From Priapulus caudatus (taxonomy: Eukaryota; Priapulida; Priapulimorpha; Priapulimorphida; Priapulidae), in the NCBI RefSeq assembly GCF_000485595.1, contig NW_014577124.1, positions 465,806-505,755 of the forward strand: DNA of 39,950 nucleotides, given 5' to 3'. Below are positions 9,733 through 19,900 of the stretch, piece after piece. The notes beneath the pieces were generated by a model that made no database searches, was not told the origin of the DNA, and saw only the letters and a program-made list of their open reading frames with translations. The stretch's first letter is position 1. Every line of letters begins with the position of its first letter. Made by a program: the position numbers and the translations under genes.

Positions 9733-12700
9733 ATGGGAAGAGTAATCCGTGCCCAGCGAAAAGGTGCTGGTAGTGTCTTTAAGGCACACGTGAAGACCCG
9801 GAAAGGCTCACCAAAGCTTCGCCCAGTCGACTTTGCAGAGCGTCATGGTTATATCAAGGGAGTCGTCAGGGTATGAAACTCGATATAGAATTTTGTTTTG
9901 TTGTAGTCGTACGAAAATGAAAGTAAATATAGTGAGAACTACAGATTTCCTACAATGAGTAGATTTTACGTTATTTCTGTTGTTGTTCACACTTTCACAC
10001 GTTTTATGAACGAAGTGCCTAAATCCACTTTAGGCACCTTAGGCTTAGGTATCACGAAGATTCTGTGTATCATCAACTGATGCACAGACTTTCCATATAC
10101 CAAGGAATGATGCAAAAACCCTAACCCTAAGTCATAAAGTATAACCTTAGGTAACCATATCAAGAAGTTGGTTAGGGTTATTGCATCATTCCTTGATATA
10201 CGGAAAGTGTGTGCATCAGTTGATTGATGATACACAGAAATCTGTGCATCACTTCGTGATACCTAAGGTGCCTAAAGTGGATTTGCACCGTGGCTATATA
10301 TGCCCGGCAGCCGGGCACGGTCTTCGATTTCCTAAATGCCCGGCAGTTTTTAATTTTCGTTGATTTCTCAAGTAAACAGTGTACTACGTGATCCAAAGTG
10401 ATCCAAATTATTCTACATTTGTTTAGAAATGTCAAGTGATTTTCGTTAGAGCTGTATATTCGAACTAGCCCAATTCTCCTAGCTAGCTTCGGATCACTGA
10501 GCGAACGAACTCGCAATCGACACTTTTAATTTTCGGTGATTTCTCAAGTAAACTGGAGGGTTAGGTTGCCGGCTGCCGGGCATATAGCCACAGCGTTTTA
10601 GGAAAGTGAAATTATGTCAATGCATATTAAATTATTTGTGGTAAAAAAATGTAGGATGTGTTCACTCAAAATTGTAAATCCTTCTACGCATTATAGGACA
10701 TCATCCACGACCCTGGCCGTGGAGCGCCCCTGGCCAAGGTACAGTTTCGTGATCCATATCGGTACAAGCTGAGAAATGAGCTGTTTATTGCTCCAGAAGG
10801 TCTGCACACTGGACAGTTTGTTTACTGTGGCAAAAAGGGTGAGTGCTTGCAAAACTACATTTTTATTAAGCTGCGAGGGGTTTCTTCGTGCATTGTGTGT
10901 GATGTTTAGGTACAAGTGAAAATCACACGTGTATAAAGGGGATGAAAAGGCTTGTGTGCCATTTTCTGTCTGTACCAGTCGAGTTTACAAATTTTTAATG
11001 AATCTGATCTTGTCAAAAGAGCTATGGTTGTTACGTATGCGTAGAGTTCACATTACAGAGAGATGCTTCAATTTTTAAGTGGTTGAATTTCATTACATGT
11101 GTGTGCCTGTGCATGTATGTGTGTACAAATTTTTCCCATGCTCAGTTTGTATTCAAGTAAATATTTCGTGTTTATGGTAGTTGTTATTGGTGATGATTCA
11201 TGTCTCTGAAATCACTTTGTGATGCTTTACTATATGAGGCTGTTTCTGAGATTACACAACAACTAGGAAGAGATGGAAGCTGCAGAGTATTCACATGCGA
11301 TATGAGTGTCTTATAGTCAGATTATTGCTTTATTTGTGATGTTCAATTCATGACAGATTTCTGGGCATATTTTACTAAAATTACCCTTGTACTGAAGTGC
11401 AAAACCAAATTGCTTTCAATAATGTTGGCCCATCGGCAAGTCTGTTGCAAGTAGAGTAAGTATCTTGCAAGCGAGTTGTCGTTTATGGGGTTGTCGTGTA
11501 AGTGGGTGGTTTTTTCGTGTGTTGGTTAATATTCGACACGTGTTTGCATTTGTACAATTTACAGCTCACCTGCAAGTAGGAAATGTGCTGCCAATATCTG
11601 CTATGCCAGAAGGTACCATTATCTGCAATGTAGAGGAGAAGACAGGGGATAGAGGACGCCTCGCACGTACGTCTGGCAATTACGCCACAGTCATCTCACA
11701 TAACCCTGACACAAAGAGGAGCCGTATCAAGCTACCTTCAGGCACCAAGAAAGTTGTTCCATCTACCAACAGAGCTATGGTTGGTAGGTATCTCTGGAGA
11801 AACTGTTTACATTGCAGATAGGTGCTTCAATTTTTGAGTGGTTGAATTTCATTACAAGTGTTTGCATGTGCATGTGTACAAATTTTCCCTAGGCTCTTCT
11901 TTCCCATGCTCAGTTTGTATTCATGTAAACATTTCGGGTTTATGGTAGTTGTTATCGGTGATGATTCATGTCTCTGAAATCACTTTGTGATGCTTTACTA
12001 CATGAGGCTGTTTCTGAGATTACACAACAACTAGGAAGAGACAGAAGCTGCAGAGCATTCACACGTGTCTTTGGGAAGAATTGAATCATTTTATTCAACA
12101 CTATTTGCCAATTCATACTATAATGTGTATGTTATTTTATGTTGCTTAATTACAAAAACCAAGTTATGGCTTCATTAAGAGAGGTTTCCTGTTAGAGGTG
12201 TTCATTAACACGTTCAACGTTAAACACGAGTATACTCGTTCGAACCTGCAAAACGCACGGCCGCGAAACACGAGTATACTTGTTGTATACCAAAAAAATT
12301 TGTTGGAACGTTTACTAAGTTCTCCTATAGATGGCAGGGGCTGTACGCTTAGAAATTCAACAGCGTCACTGTATAAACCCCAGTAGTAGATGACATAATT
12401 TATACAATACTTTACTGTTGTTTGGAACGTTATTTTTGGAGTTTTTGGGACTGAGGTAATGTTTTCGGTTCACCTCGCCAAAGGGTGTTTGACCGCCTGT
12501 TGTTGTGAAGTTGTTTTGATGTCTGAGAGTTGTGTTTGATTTGATTGATCACGGGTGTTGTTTTGATGTCTGAGAGTAAGTTTATATCAAGAGCTAATAT
12601 TACCTAGAGTGTACAACGGAAAAACGGGAAAATAGTGCTATTTCACGACAACATTATTCTACTTTGCCTGCGAGTCTATAATAATTTCATGGTATTGCAT

Positions 12701-15700
12701 TAAGCAGAATTCTTTGCTCTCTAAAACAAGACCAACCGCTTGTCAATACGATACTCCTAGGCGGAGATATCGGCTCCTAAACCTCCCCTCCCACATGCCA
12801 AACGCCGCCTCGAATCCACTTCTGTCCCCATCCTTCACGCGGCTAAGCGTTGCTTCGTGAGAGTTCGGTTTTTCCGCCATAATTTTATGAATGATTTTCG
12901 GGTGCAGGTGCAGGGTGGAGGTGAGTTTCGGGGGCATCGCCTATGCCCTTATCTCCCATTATCTTTCCTAGCACGGCTAATGCCCGTCATGATGGAGCCG
13001 GCAATGTTTTTTTAATTAAGTCTCTACAACGCAGCTAGTAAGAGTACCAAATTTGGGCATGTGACATCAATTATCAGCGCTCCAAGCGGTGACGGAAACC
13101 GATAGCCGAAATGCTTAGACGCGTGAAGGATGGGGACAGAAGTGGATTCGAGGCGGCGTTTGGCATGTGGGAGGAGGTTTAGGAGCCGATATCTCCGCCT
13201 AGGAGTATCGTATTGACAAGCGGTTAGTCTTGTTTTAGAGAGCAAAGAATTCTGCTTAATGCAATACCATGAAATTTTTATAGACTCGCAGGCAAAGTAG
13301 AATAATGTTGTCGTGAAATAGCACTATTTTCCCGTTTTTCCGTTGTACACTCTAGGTATTATTAGCTCTTGTTTATATCTATATTATACTAGCCACTAAT
13401 TATAAATAATTTTATAGCTAGTTAAACCTGCCAAAAACATTTTGTGTAATAAGTGACTAAGCGGGGAAAACGCGAAAATCTCAGCACAGGGCGTAGGTGC
13501 ATTGTTAACCATGCAGCGTTGAACGTGTTAAAGGCATAATAGGCCCATTTAATATGCAATGTTGACGAATGCTACAGTAACTGGCACCTTGTGTAGTTAA
13601 TAAGTACATAACCTTACATCCAACCGCCTATTAGCTTGTCCAATATCACTGCTGGTTACATTACAAGCAAGACTTGAAATAGGTTGTTGATATTTATCAA
13701 CGTATCATTTACGTGCCGCAAATGTCATCTAGGAGTCAAGCGATGACGTAAAACATTTGTTCGGCTCGTATGTTTTGGACGCCAGATGAAATGGAGGTGC
13801 CAGTGGTGGTCCGTGTTTTGTACGTGGATTCCACGTTCATTACAATTATCACTAGCGTGCCAGCTGAGCGCAATACAGCGGCAAGAGCTTTCAAGCAGCT
13901 GAACGGTAACAGGTGAGATGATCTACCAGCGCGCAGAGATACTGCATGAACGAATGCATGCGTGCGAAAATGTCCGGTGCACTATAGTCTGTATCACACC
14001 CACTTCGGCGGCTGCAGTTTGAAACTGTAAACAACTGATTTATTTGACCGCGGATTTCAATTAGACATTTCTTAGTAACCAGCAGTGATATTGGACAAGC
14101 TAATACGCGTTTGGATGTAAGATTATGTACTTATTAACTACACAAGGTGCCAGTTACATAGCATTCGTCATCTTTGCATAATCAATGGGCCTATTATGCC
14201 TTTAAGAGAGTGAATGATTATGAGATTCAGTTCATTGAGAGAGTCCTGTGATTTTTCTTAGACATGTAATGTGAGTGATTAAGAGATGTTCATTAAGAGA
14301 GTCATTATTTTTCTTAGACACATAACGTAAAGGTTCGCGTTAGATCGGGTAGATAACTATTTTACATTCCATGTTACAGGTATTGTAGCTGGAGGTGGTC
14401 GTATCGACAAACCAATCATGAAGGCAGGTAGAGCATACCACAAGTACAAGGTGAAGCGTAACTGCTGGCCGAAAGTGAGAGGTGTTGCCATGAATGTAAG
14501 TAGTGGGTTGCTAGTGACGTTTATGTTTTGCATTGAATGTCATAAACTTTTTAGTTAAGTGTTGTGGATATGAAAGTTGAGTTTTATCAATAATATTATT
14601 TATAACAGTGCCCACTTGCAAATAATGATAGCATTCAAGTTAGAAGTTTTATACAAGTTGACCCTTCAATTAAAAATTCCATGGTTATGCAAGTTGCTAT
14701 CGATGATGATTCATGTCTCTGAAATTATTTAGTGATTTTCAAATACTGAGGCTGTGGTTCTGAGATTGCAATGAGATTTGTGACCTTATCGGAAAATAAA
14801 TTATGTAAAACCGTACGTAGATCTTAGCACCTGCACCCAACTAGTATGGCTATGTGACAACTATATCATCATCATCATCATCATCATTATCTTCGTTTAT
14901 AGTCCATCTTTTCCCGTGCCTGGGGTTGGACTTGCGATGATCCTCCTCCACCATTCTCTGTCCTGCGTTGATCCTTCATCTATATTCAAGCCCTTCAGAT
15001 CTTTCTGCACTGTCCCTATCCATGGTCTTTTTGATCTTCCAACCGGTCTTTTTCCAGGGATCTCTAATTCTTCCACAAACCTCAGTACTCCTCCTTCCGT
15101 CTCCCTTCTAACATGCCCAAACCATTGTAGTCTTCTCTGTCTAGTTCTATTCTGTATCTCTCTTAAACCACATCTCTTTGCCACTTCTTCACTGGATATC
15201 CTATCCTGCTATGTATCTTAGCATCTTTCTATCACATCTTCTCAATACATCTTCAACTCTTTCTGTCATAGCCCATACTTCCACCCCATATAACAAAACG
15301 GATGTTATGCAAGCTTCATAGACATTGCCTCTGATCTTTAACGAAATACTTCTGTATACTAACAAACTAGCCATCTCTCTCCATTTCTTCCATGCAGCTG
15401 CTACTCTAACTCTCACAGTTCTCTCTGTACCCACCTCACACTCACAGTCCACCATATCACCCAGATAGCAAAACTCATGAACTTCCTCTATGTTTCCTCC
15501 CGTAGTCCTCAGTCCTCTTTCACCTTCCTCCCTGACATGCTCTCTTCTGCAAGCCGGGCACCGAAAGTTCTATGTGACAACTATAAATGATGCATTTTCG
15601 CTAACCATTGCTGTGAGGCTAAGAATTTACAATTATTGTGTGTCGTGTTTTTACAGCCCGTTGAGCATCCATTTGGTGGTGGTAACCATCAGCACATTGG

Positions 15701-16288
15701 TAAAGCTTCAACTGTCCGAAGGGATGCGTCACACGGCCGCAAGGTATGGATCCATCATCTATTTCTAATATATAACAGTCTGCTGACAATGACCTTTTAG
15801 ATACTATATTTTTCTACTTTAATTAGTACTGCCCTTTCATATCTACTTTTATCAATTGTCAGTATGAATAAACAACAAAGTGCAACAGTATTAGTGCTGG
15901 GGAGATGAAACTGGTACATAAATACATGGTTGAATTCAGTAATTGTTATCTGTGATGATTCAAGCCTCTGATATTACATTGTGATGTTGAAACACTGAGG
16001 CTGTGGTTCTGAGATTGTGGGACTTGTAAAATGTGTACAAAAAAAAGATTACCCAGCATAATCGTTCCTATGTTCAATGTGACAGTAACTAAAGACAGAG
16101 CTGCAATTTGTTTAATCGCATTTGTGCTCTTTCTTGTAATGCTATTAGCGAATATTTTCAGTACAATTCATCTTGTATGGTTATCAGTCTACTCAACACT
16201 TGTTTCTTGTGTCTTTCAGGTCGGTCTCATTGCTGCTCGCAGAACTGGTCGTCTACGTGGTAGCAAGCCATCTGGCAAGGAAGATTAA
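9733..16288 (+). CDS. RPL8: 60S ribosomal protein L8 (uL2), complete, six coding exons
   Basis: Exons: 9,733-9,870, 10,697-10,838, 11,565-11,783, 14,380-14,495, 15,657-15,743 and 16,220-16,288 (TAA). The joined frame is 771 nt, 256 aa; vertebrate RPL8 has 257. It starts [19 protein letters not shown] and keeps [55 protein letters not shown] and [10 protein letters not shown]. uL2 binds 28S rRNA beside the peptidyl transferase centre; the first His of NHQH is residue 216, the position hydroxylated by RIOX1/NO66 in mammals. All junctions are GT-AG. The ATG was chosen because it matches the universal start and lies 5 nt after an acceptor. Introns 2, 3, 4 and 5 each carry a C/D snoRNA; introns 1, 3 and 4 carry transposons. 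The C-terminal tail (SKPSGKED) is species-variable. Confidence 0.98.
10021..10284. mobile_element. Foldback element in RPL8 intron 1
   Basis: The left arm (10,021 to about 10,118) and right arm (about 10,172-10,284) are near-perfect reverse complements; for example AAATCCACTTTAGGCACC faces GGTGCCTAAAGTGGATTT. The short spacer contains ACCCTAACCCTAAG. It abuts the next element at 10,291. No coding capacity; the superfamily cannot be assigned. Confidence 0.8.
10291..10590. mobile_element. Foldback MITE with TGGCTATATG ends, copy 2
   Basis: Ends TGGCTATATATGCCCGGCAG and CTGCCGGGCATATAGCCA are inverted. The internal block with GATTTCTCAAGTAAAC occurs twice in direct orientation (about 10,364-10,379 and 10,539-10,554). 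It is related to 7,876-8,043. It lies in RPL8 intron 1. Confidence 0.75.
11058..11275 (+). repeat. Duplicated intron segment, copy in RPL8 intron 2
   Basis: This block matches 11,823-12,063 in intron 3 (GCTTCAATTTTTAAGTGG, CATGCTCAGTTTGTATTC, TTTATGGTAGTTGTTA and the whole snoRNA). The intron 3 copy has a short extra stretch (CTAGGCTCTTCTTTC). The duplication carried the snoRNA with about 120 bp upstream. Confidence 0.85.
11186..11253 (+). ncRNA. C/D-box snoRNA, RPL8 intron 2 copy
   Basis: C box GTGATGA (11,190-11,196), internal D' CTGA followed by a C'-like TGTGATG, and terminal D box CTGA (11,246-11,249). Spacing fits a 65-70 nt box C/D snoRNA. The D' guide TCATGTCTCT is complementary to an LSU rRNA segment AGAGACAUGA that I recall from metazoan 28S. 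The D guide is GAGGCTGTTT. Three paralogues sit in introns 3, 4 and 5. No perfect terminal stem is seen. Confidence 0.82.
11823..12063 (+). repeat. Duplicated intron segment, copy in RPL8 intron 3
   Basis: Partner of 11,058-11,275; high identity through AGGAAGAGA and AGAAGCTGCAGAG after the snoRNA. Confidence 0.85.
11953..12022 (+). ncRNA. C/D-box snoRNA, RPL8 intron 3 copy
   Basis: C box GTGATGA (11,958-11,964), D' CTGA, C' TGTGATG and D box CTGA (12,014-12,017). It differs from the intron 2 copy by only a couple of bases, so both guides are the same. It arose with the surrounding segmental duplication. Confidence 0.82.
12209..13527. mobile_element. piggyBac-like non-autonomous element flanked by TTAA
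   Basis: Inverted ends CACGTTCAACG and CGTTGAACGTG directly abut TTAA on both sides (12,205-12,208 and 13,528-13,531). TTAA duplication and a CACGTT-type end are hallmarks of piggyBac elements. There is no transposase; much of the interior is a second nested foldback element (12,588-13,371). It lies in RPL8 intron 3. Confidence 0.75.
12588..13371. mobile_element. Nested foldback element with CAAGAGCTAATA ends
   Basis: Arms 12,588-12,855 and 13,108-13,371 are near-perfect reverse complements. The ends CAAGAGCTAATA and TATTAGCTCTTG are flanked by the direct repeat TTTATAT (12,581-12,587 and 13,372-13,378). The loop is about 250 bp. A 15-bp-arm hairpin with the same ends occurs at 37,714-37,752. 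No coding capacity. Confidence 0.85.
13532..14201. mobile_element. Second TTAA-flanked TIR element abutting the first
   Basis: Perfect 17-bp inverted ends AGGCATAATAGGCCCAT and ATGGGCCTATTATGCCT, with arms of about 135 bp. TTAA lies on both sides (13,528-13,531 and 14,202-14,205); the left TTAA is shared with the neighbouring element. The central, non-palindromic part includes an exon-like frame (13,770-13,912). Confidence 0.78.
13770..13912 (+). other. Exon-like open frame carried inside the TTAA element
   Basis: A 47-codon frame starts [20 protein letters not shown] and ends in lysine/asparagine/arginine-rich sequence exactly at AG followed by GTGAGA, a good splice donor. A CRE half-site variant (TGACGTAA) lies about 25 bp upstream. 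It looks like a captured first exon with promoter, but I do not recognise the protein, and chance is possible. Confidence 0.3.
14698..14767 (+). ncRNA. C/D-box snoRNA, RPL8 intron 4 copy
   Basis: C box ATGATGA (14,703-14,709), D' guide TCATGTCTCT followed by CTGA, C'-like AGTGATT, and D box CTGA (14,760-14,763). The D guide GAGGCTGTGGTT can pair with AACCACAGCC, a conserved 28S segment as I recall it; the fifth position upstream of D would direct methylation of an A. The RTE-like insertion lies about 100 bp downstream in the same intron. Confidence 0.82.
14866..15569 (-). mobile_element. 5'-truncated RTE-like LINE with 16-bp target duplication
   Basis: The minus strand encodes the C-terminal end of a non-LTR reverse transcriptase: [30 protein letters not shown], then [21 protein letters not shown] and DREWWRRII. 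The reading frame shifts after YIAG (about 15,205), so it is dead. Its 3' end is a (GAT)n tail (14,866-14,887 as TCA repeats on plus). The 16-bp direct repeat CTATGTGACAACTATA flanks it (14,850-14,865 and 15,570-15,585). The upstream RT and endonuclease domains are missing. RTE is my best clade guess; a CR1-type relative is possible. It lies in RPL8 intron 4. Confidence 0.88.
15946..16017 (+). ncRNA. C/D-box snoRNA, RPL8 intron 5 copy
   Basis: C box GTGATGA (15,952-15,958), D' CTGA, C' TGTGATG, and D box CTGA (16,009-16,012). The D guide GAGGCTGTGGTT equals that of the intron 4 copy. The D' guide has changed to TCAAGCCTCT, so the first target may be lost. Confidence 0.82.
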
Positions 16289-16308
16289 ACTGTAAATGTA
16301 TATGGAGA

Positions 16309-16314
16309 AATAAA
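16309..16314 (+). terminator. RPL8 polyadenylation signal AATAAA
   Basis: Canonical AATAAA 21 bp after the RPL8 stop codon, giving a very short 3' UTR as is common for ribosomal protein genes. Confidence 0.85.
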
Positions 16315-16928
16315 AAAAAGTCAAGTTAATTCTTTATTGTTCATCTTTTTTTTGTCATAGAATGGTGTGGAAGATAACAGAAGCGAACCACTTGTGCTAC
16401 ATAATTTGCTTGTCTAATAAGAAGTTCGATTTATTCCTAAGACTGTCACACTGAGTATGTGTGTTATCAAAATTACTTGAGCACCACATGATACGTCAAC
16501 ACTATCTGGTTGCCTATCTAACATTTAGGGTAGTACATGTGTTTAGAACAATGTTAGGTCAAAATTTAGAAGAGCAATATTGCGGTCGTGTTGGCACATT
16601 ATCTGTGGACGTTTTCAAGCCATCTGTCTAAATTTAATGCCTCGAATGACACTACAGTAACGTAGTTGTCTTCTTGAAAACAAGTATATGAGGATAGTTT
16701 ATACTTGAGCCATAGAGTGTAAAACAAAAGGCGTTTAGCTTTTCACTTCTTATTCTGCTGGGCTCATGTTTTCGCGCAATACAGCAAAAACTCGAAATAA
16801 CACTACTTAGATTTTACATTTCTATGGACAGATATAGCATCCCAGCGACACCTTTTGGATTGAAAATATTCTATTAAACGTATTTATGGCGCCGCTGGGC
16901 GGCGCTACATGGTTATTTTTAATTCAGC
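16315..16928 (+). promoter_or_regulatory. RPL8-INTS4 intergenic region, presumed INTS4 promoter
   Basis: About 610 bp between the RPL8 poly(A) signal and the INTS4 ATG. A GC-rich inverted motif (GGCGCCGCTGGGCGGCGC) lies at about 16,889-16,906, close to the start codon. No TATA box or other firm motif was seen. Confidence 0.45.
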
Positions 16929-19900
16929 ATGGCCGCGCTCTTGAAGAAAAGAGCTCTAGCCGAATACAGTCAAGTTATTCAGGTTTTGCATACATAGAAA
17001 TTAATATAGATTAATCAAAGTTGGTTGGGCCCTTTTCAGATCTCCCTTGCCAACTCCCTTATCTTATTACAGTGTATTATGCCTCGAGTCAGCCAAAAAA
17101 AGCAGAATGATATCAAGGCTACTTTATTCTTACTTCTAGTTCTACAGTCCTATTTCTAATTCTATCTACTCTACTCAAATACATCAAAAATAAACAAAAC
17201 CAAATATCGCACTGGAAATTAAATAAGCGAATTTGCAGCCATAGTTACAAATACTTGTATTATAATTATTTACAAACTAGTCCTGCAAAAATGTAATGTT
17301 AGTTCCAGCACTGCACTGCAGTATAGACTAGGCATAATTCCACATAAGTCATAACATTATCCATTCATGCAGTTACTGAGTTAGTAAATACTAAATACGC
17401 AGTGGCTCGTGCTCTGGACCGGTAACCGGAGTGGGAGTTCTTTTGGCTCGAGCTCTAGAAATCCCAAAATGCATTGCAAAGTCATCAAGTGAGCATTTCT
17501 CAGCAAAACGGCGGAGTATTTTGGTTGGATGGAATATCAAAATGCAACATTTGTTCAATATTATCATACAGATTCACGGACCATTAATGCTGATAAGAAA
17601 AGTGTACTGAAACGAGTGGAAAATGCTAACGAAAATTTGAAGCATAACACCAGAAGTAGATAATAGGGAAGGAGTATGACTTCAATAAACAAGGGAAATT
17701 CGTCATTTACTAGCCTTAGAATACCTACGATTTACTACGCGTAACTCAACCAACGAGCTCAAATCGTACACAGTACATTCGCCTAGCATCGTGCGAAATC
17801 GTTTCCTCTTATACACCCGCAATCCGGAGATCAGTGAAAAAAATACACGGGGGCTCGGGGCGATTTAGCCCCCGAAATGCCAAAAAGAGCCCCCGTATAA
17901 ATTTGCATAGAGTTAATGCAAACCAAATTTTAGAGTGCTATTTTTATGCACGCGAGCTTGAAAAGTAGCCCCCGAAAAATAAATTATATTTTTTTCCCTG
18001 CCGGAGATACAGACTAAAACGTATGACACGATTCTCCATTCTGTTGCCAGCAAACCGAATCCATAACCCGCCGAACTTGAAACAATAAGCAGCTACTAAT
18101 ATCTTGCGCACTTTTGTGCCCTCGGCGATGCGGTGTGGCTCGCTGGGAGATTGGACATCGACGCAACACTCGGCGAGCTAATCTTTGACCTATTTACAGC
18201 TGGTATGCCCCCACGCACGCACGCCCACCGCAATCATCAGCAGCTCCAGCTCCAATCTCTCAGTGAGCCACACCGCATCGCCGAGGGCGCAAGAGTCGTT
18301 AGTAGCTGCCTATTATTTCAATTTAGGCGGGTTATGGATTCGGTTTGCTGGCAACAGAATGGAGAATCGTGTCGTACATTTTAGTCTGTATCTCTGGATT
18401 GCGGGTGTATACGAGGAAACAATTTCGCACGATGCTAGGCGAATGTACTGTGTACGATTTGAGCTCAAGTTGGTTGAGTTACGCGTAGTAAATCGTAGGT
18501 ATTCTAAGGCTAGTAAATGACAAATTTCCCTTGATTATTGAAGTCACACTCCTTCCCTATTATCTACTTCTGATTACACTGATCTATGCTTGTGTTGTTG
18601 GAGGAAAGCGCTTCATTGCAAGACTGCCAAGAGGCACAGGCAAGAGACCAGATTGCATACAAGGTTCATGTGCAGCCATTTTCTGCGTTGCGCTAAGAAA
18701 TGCTCACTTGATTACTTTGCAATGCATTCTGGGATTGCCAGAGCACGAGCCAAATGAACTCCCGCTTCGGTTACCGGAGCACGAGCCACTGCGTAGTAAA
18801 TAATGTGTTTTTGTTGTCTTCATTTAGGATTCTGTTCTTATTTCATTGTTAGGAAGAGCCTAGTACGTCAACTACTCCTCCACAGAAGAAGTTACGCTTA
18901 AGAAAGCTTCCTAAGCCTTCTCCAGTAGAACTCGATCTGCAAAATGCTACGAGTTCTGATCACACATTGGAGCTGCTTTTAGCTTTTAGAAAACAGTTAC
19001 CTTTGGGCAATGCTGAAAACACTGAAACCTTGGTCAGGTACTATATTTATGCCAGATACTCAGTCGCAGAATATTAAGATGGGGTTCTGTATAACAAAGG
19101 TACCAGGACTTCCAAAAACATAGTATGTAATAAATAAAATAAACCATCGGTTTCTTAGTCGGTTACGTCTTACCTTAACAAGCATTGTTTAGTTAATGCA
19201 TGACGCTACTACTCTACATTAGGACCATCTGCTGTGTGCGTTGATACTCGGCTAACGTCTCACGGGGCTGTGATCGGTCGTATCGGTACACGCCACTGTC
19301 TCACGCTCACTATCTCTTGCGCTCGTTAGGAAGCTGCTCGTGCAGTTCTACAAGGAGAAGGAGTCACACGTGCGTGTCCAGCTCGTGGCCGTGCTTGGCG
19401 ACCTCGTACGAACGCCCGGCTTCGACTGCTGCTGGGTCGTAGAGGACATCAGCGGCTGTCTCAAGCAAGAGTGTAAGCACCTCTCGCTAATCTCGCAGCC
19501 TGTCTCGCAAACTTGCCTAGGGGTTTCTCCCCTGTTGTCTCGGATCGGCCGCTTATGGGTGGTTTGCAAGACGGAACGCAGATTTGTCTCGGAAACGTGT
19601 CGTTTTTGGTTACAGTAGTGCAGTGCATGTTGTGCTTTTTACTGTTGTGTTTTGTAAAAAAGCTTGCACATTTGTTACCATGTGATACATTGGTAATCAT
19701 TAGTGATATTTCCACCCACATTTGTATAGGATATTTTATTTATGGATGTCTGTGTGAGATGTGGCCTTATTTTTTTCATTTTAGCCTCTCACAAGGTCAT
19801 AGGGCAGATCCTGCATGCATTGTTGATCATAGGAAACATGTCACCAACTGATGTAAAATTACATCAACAGTTGGTGAAACTGGCAGAGAATGTAAGTGTA

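Noticed and set aside
18133-18803. Plus-strand frames of 83-111 codons in INTS4 intron 1
   Set aside because: They lie in the arms and cargo of the foldback element, with no resemblance to a known transposase.
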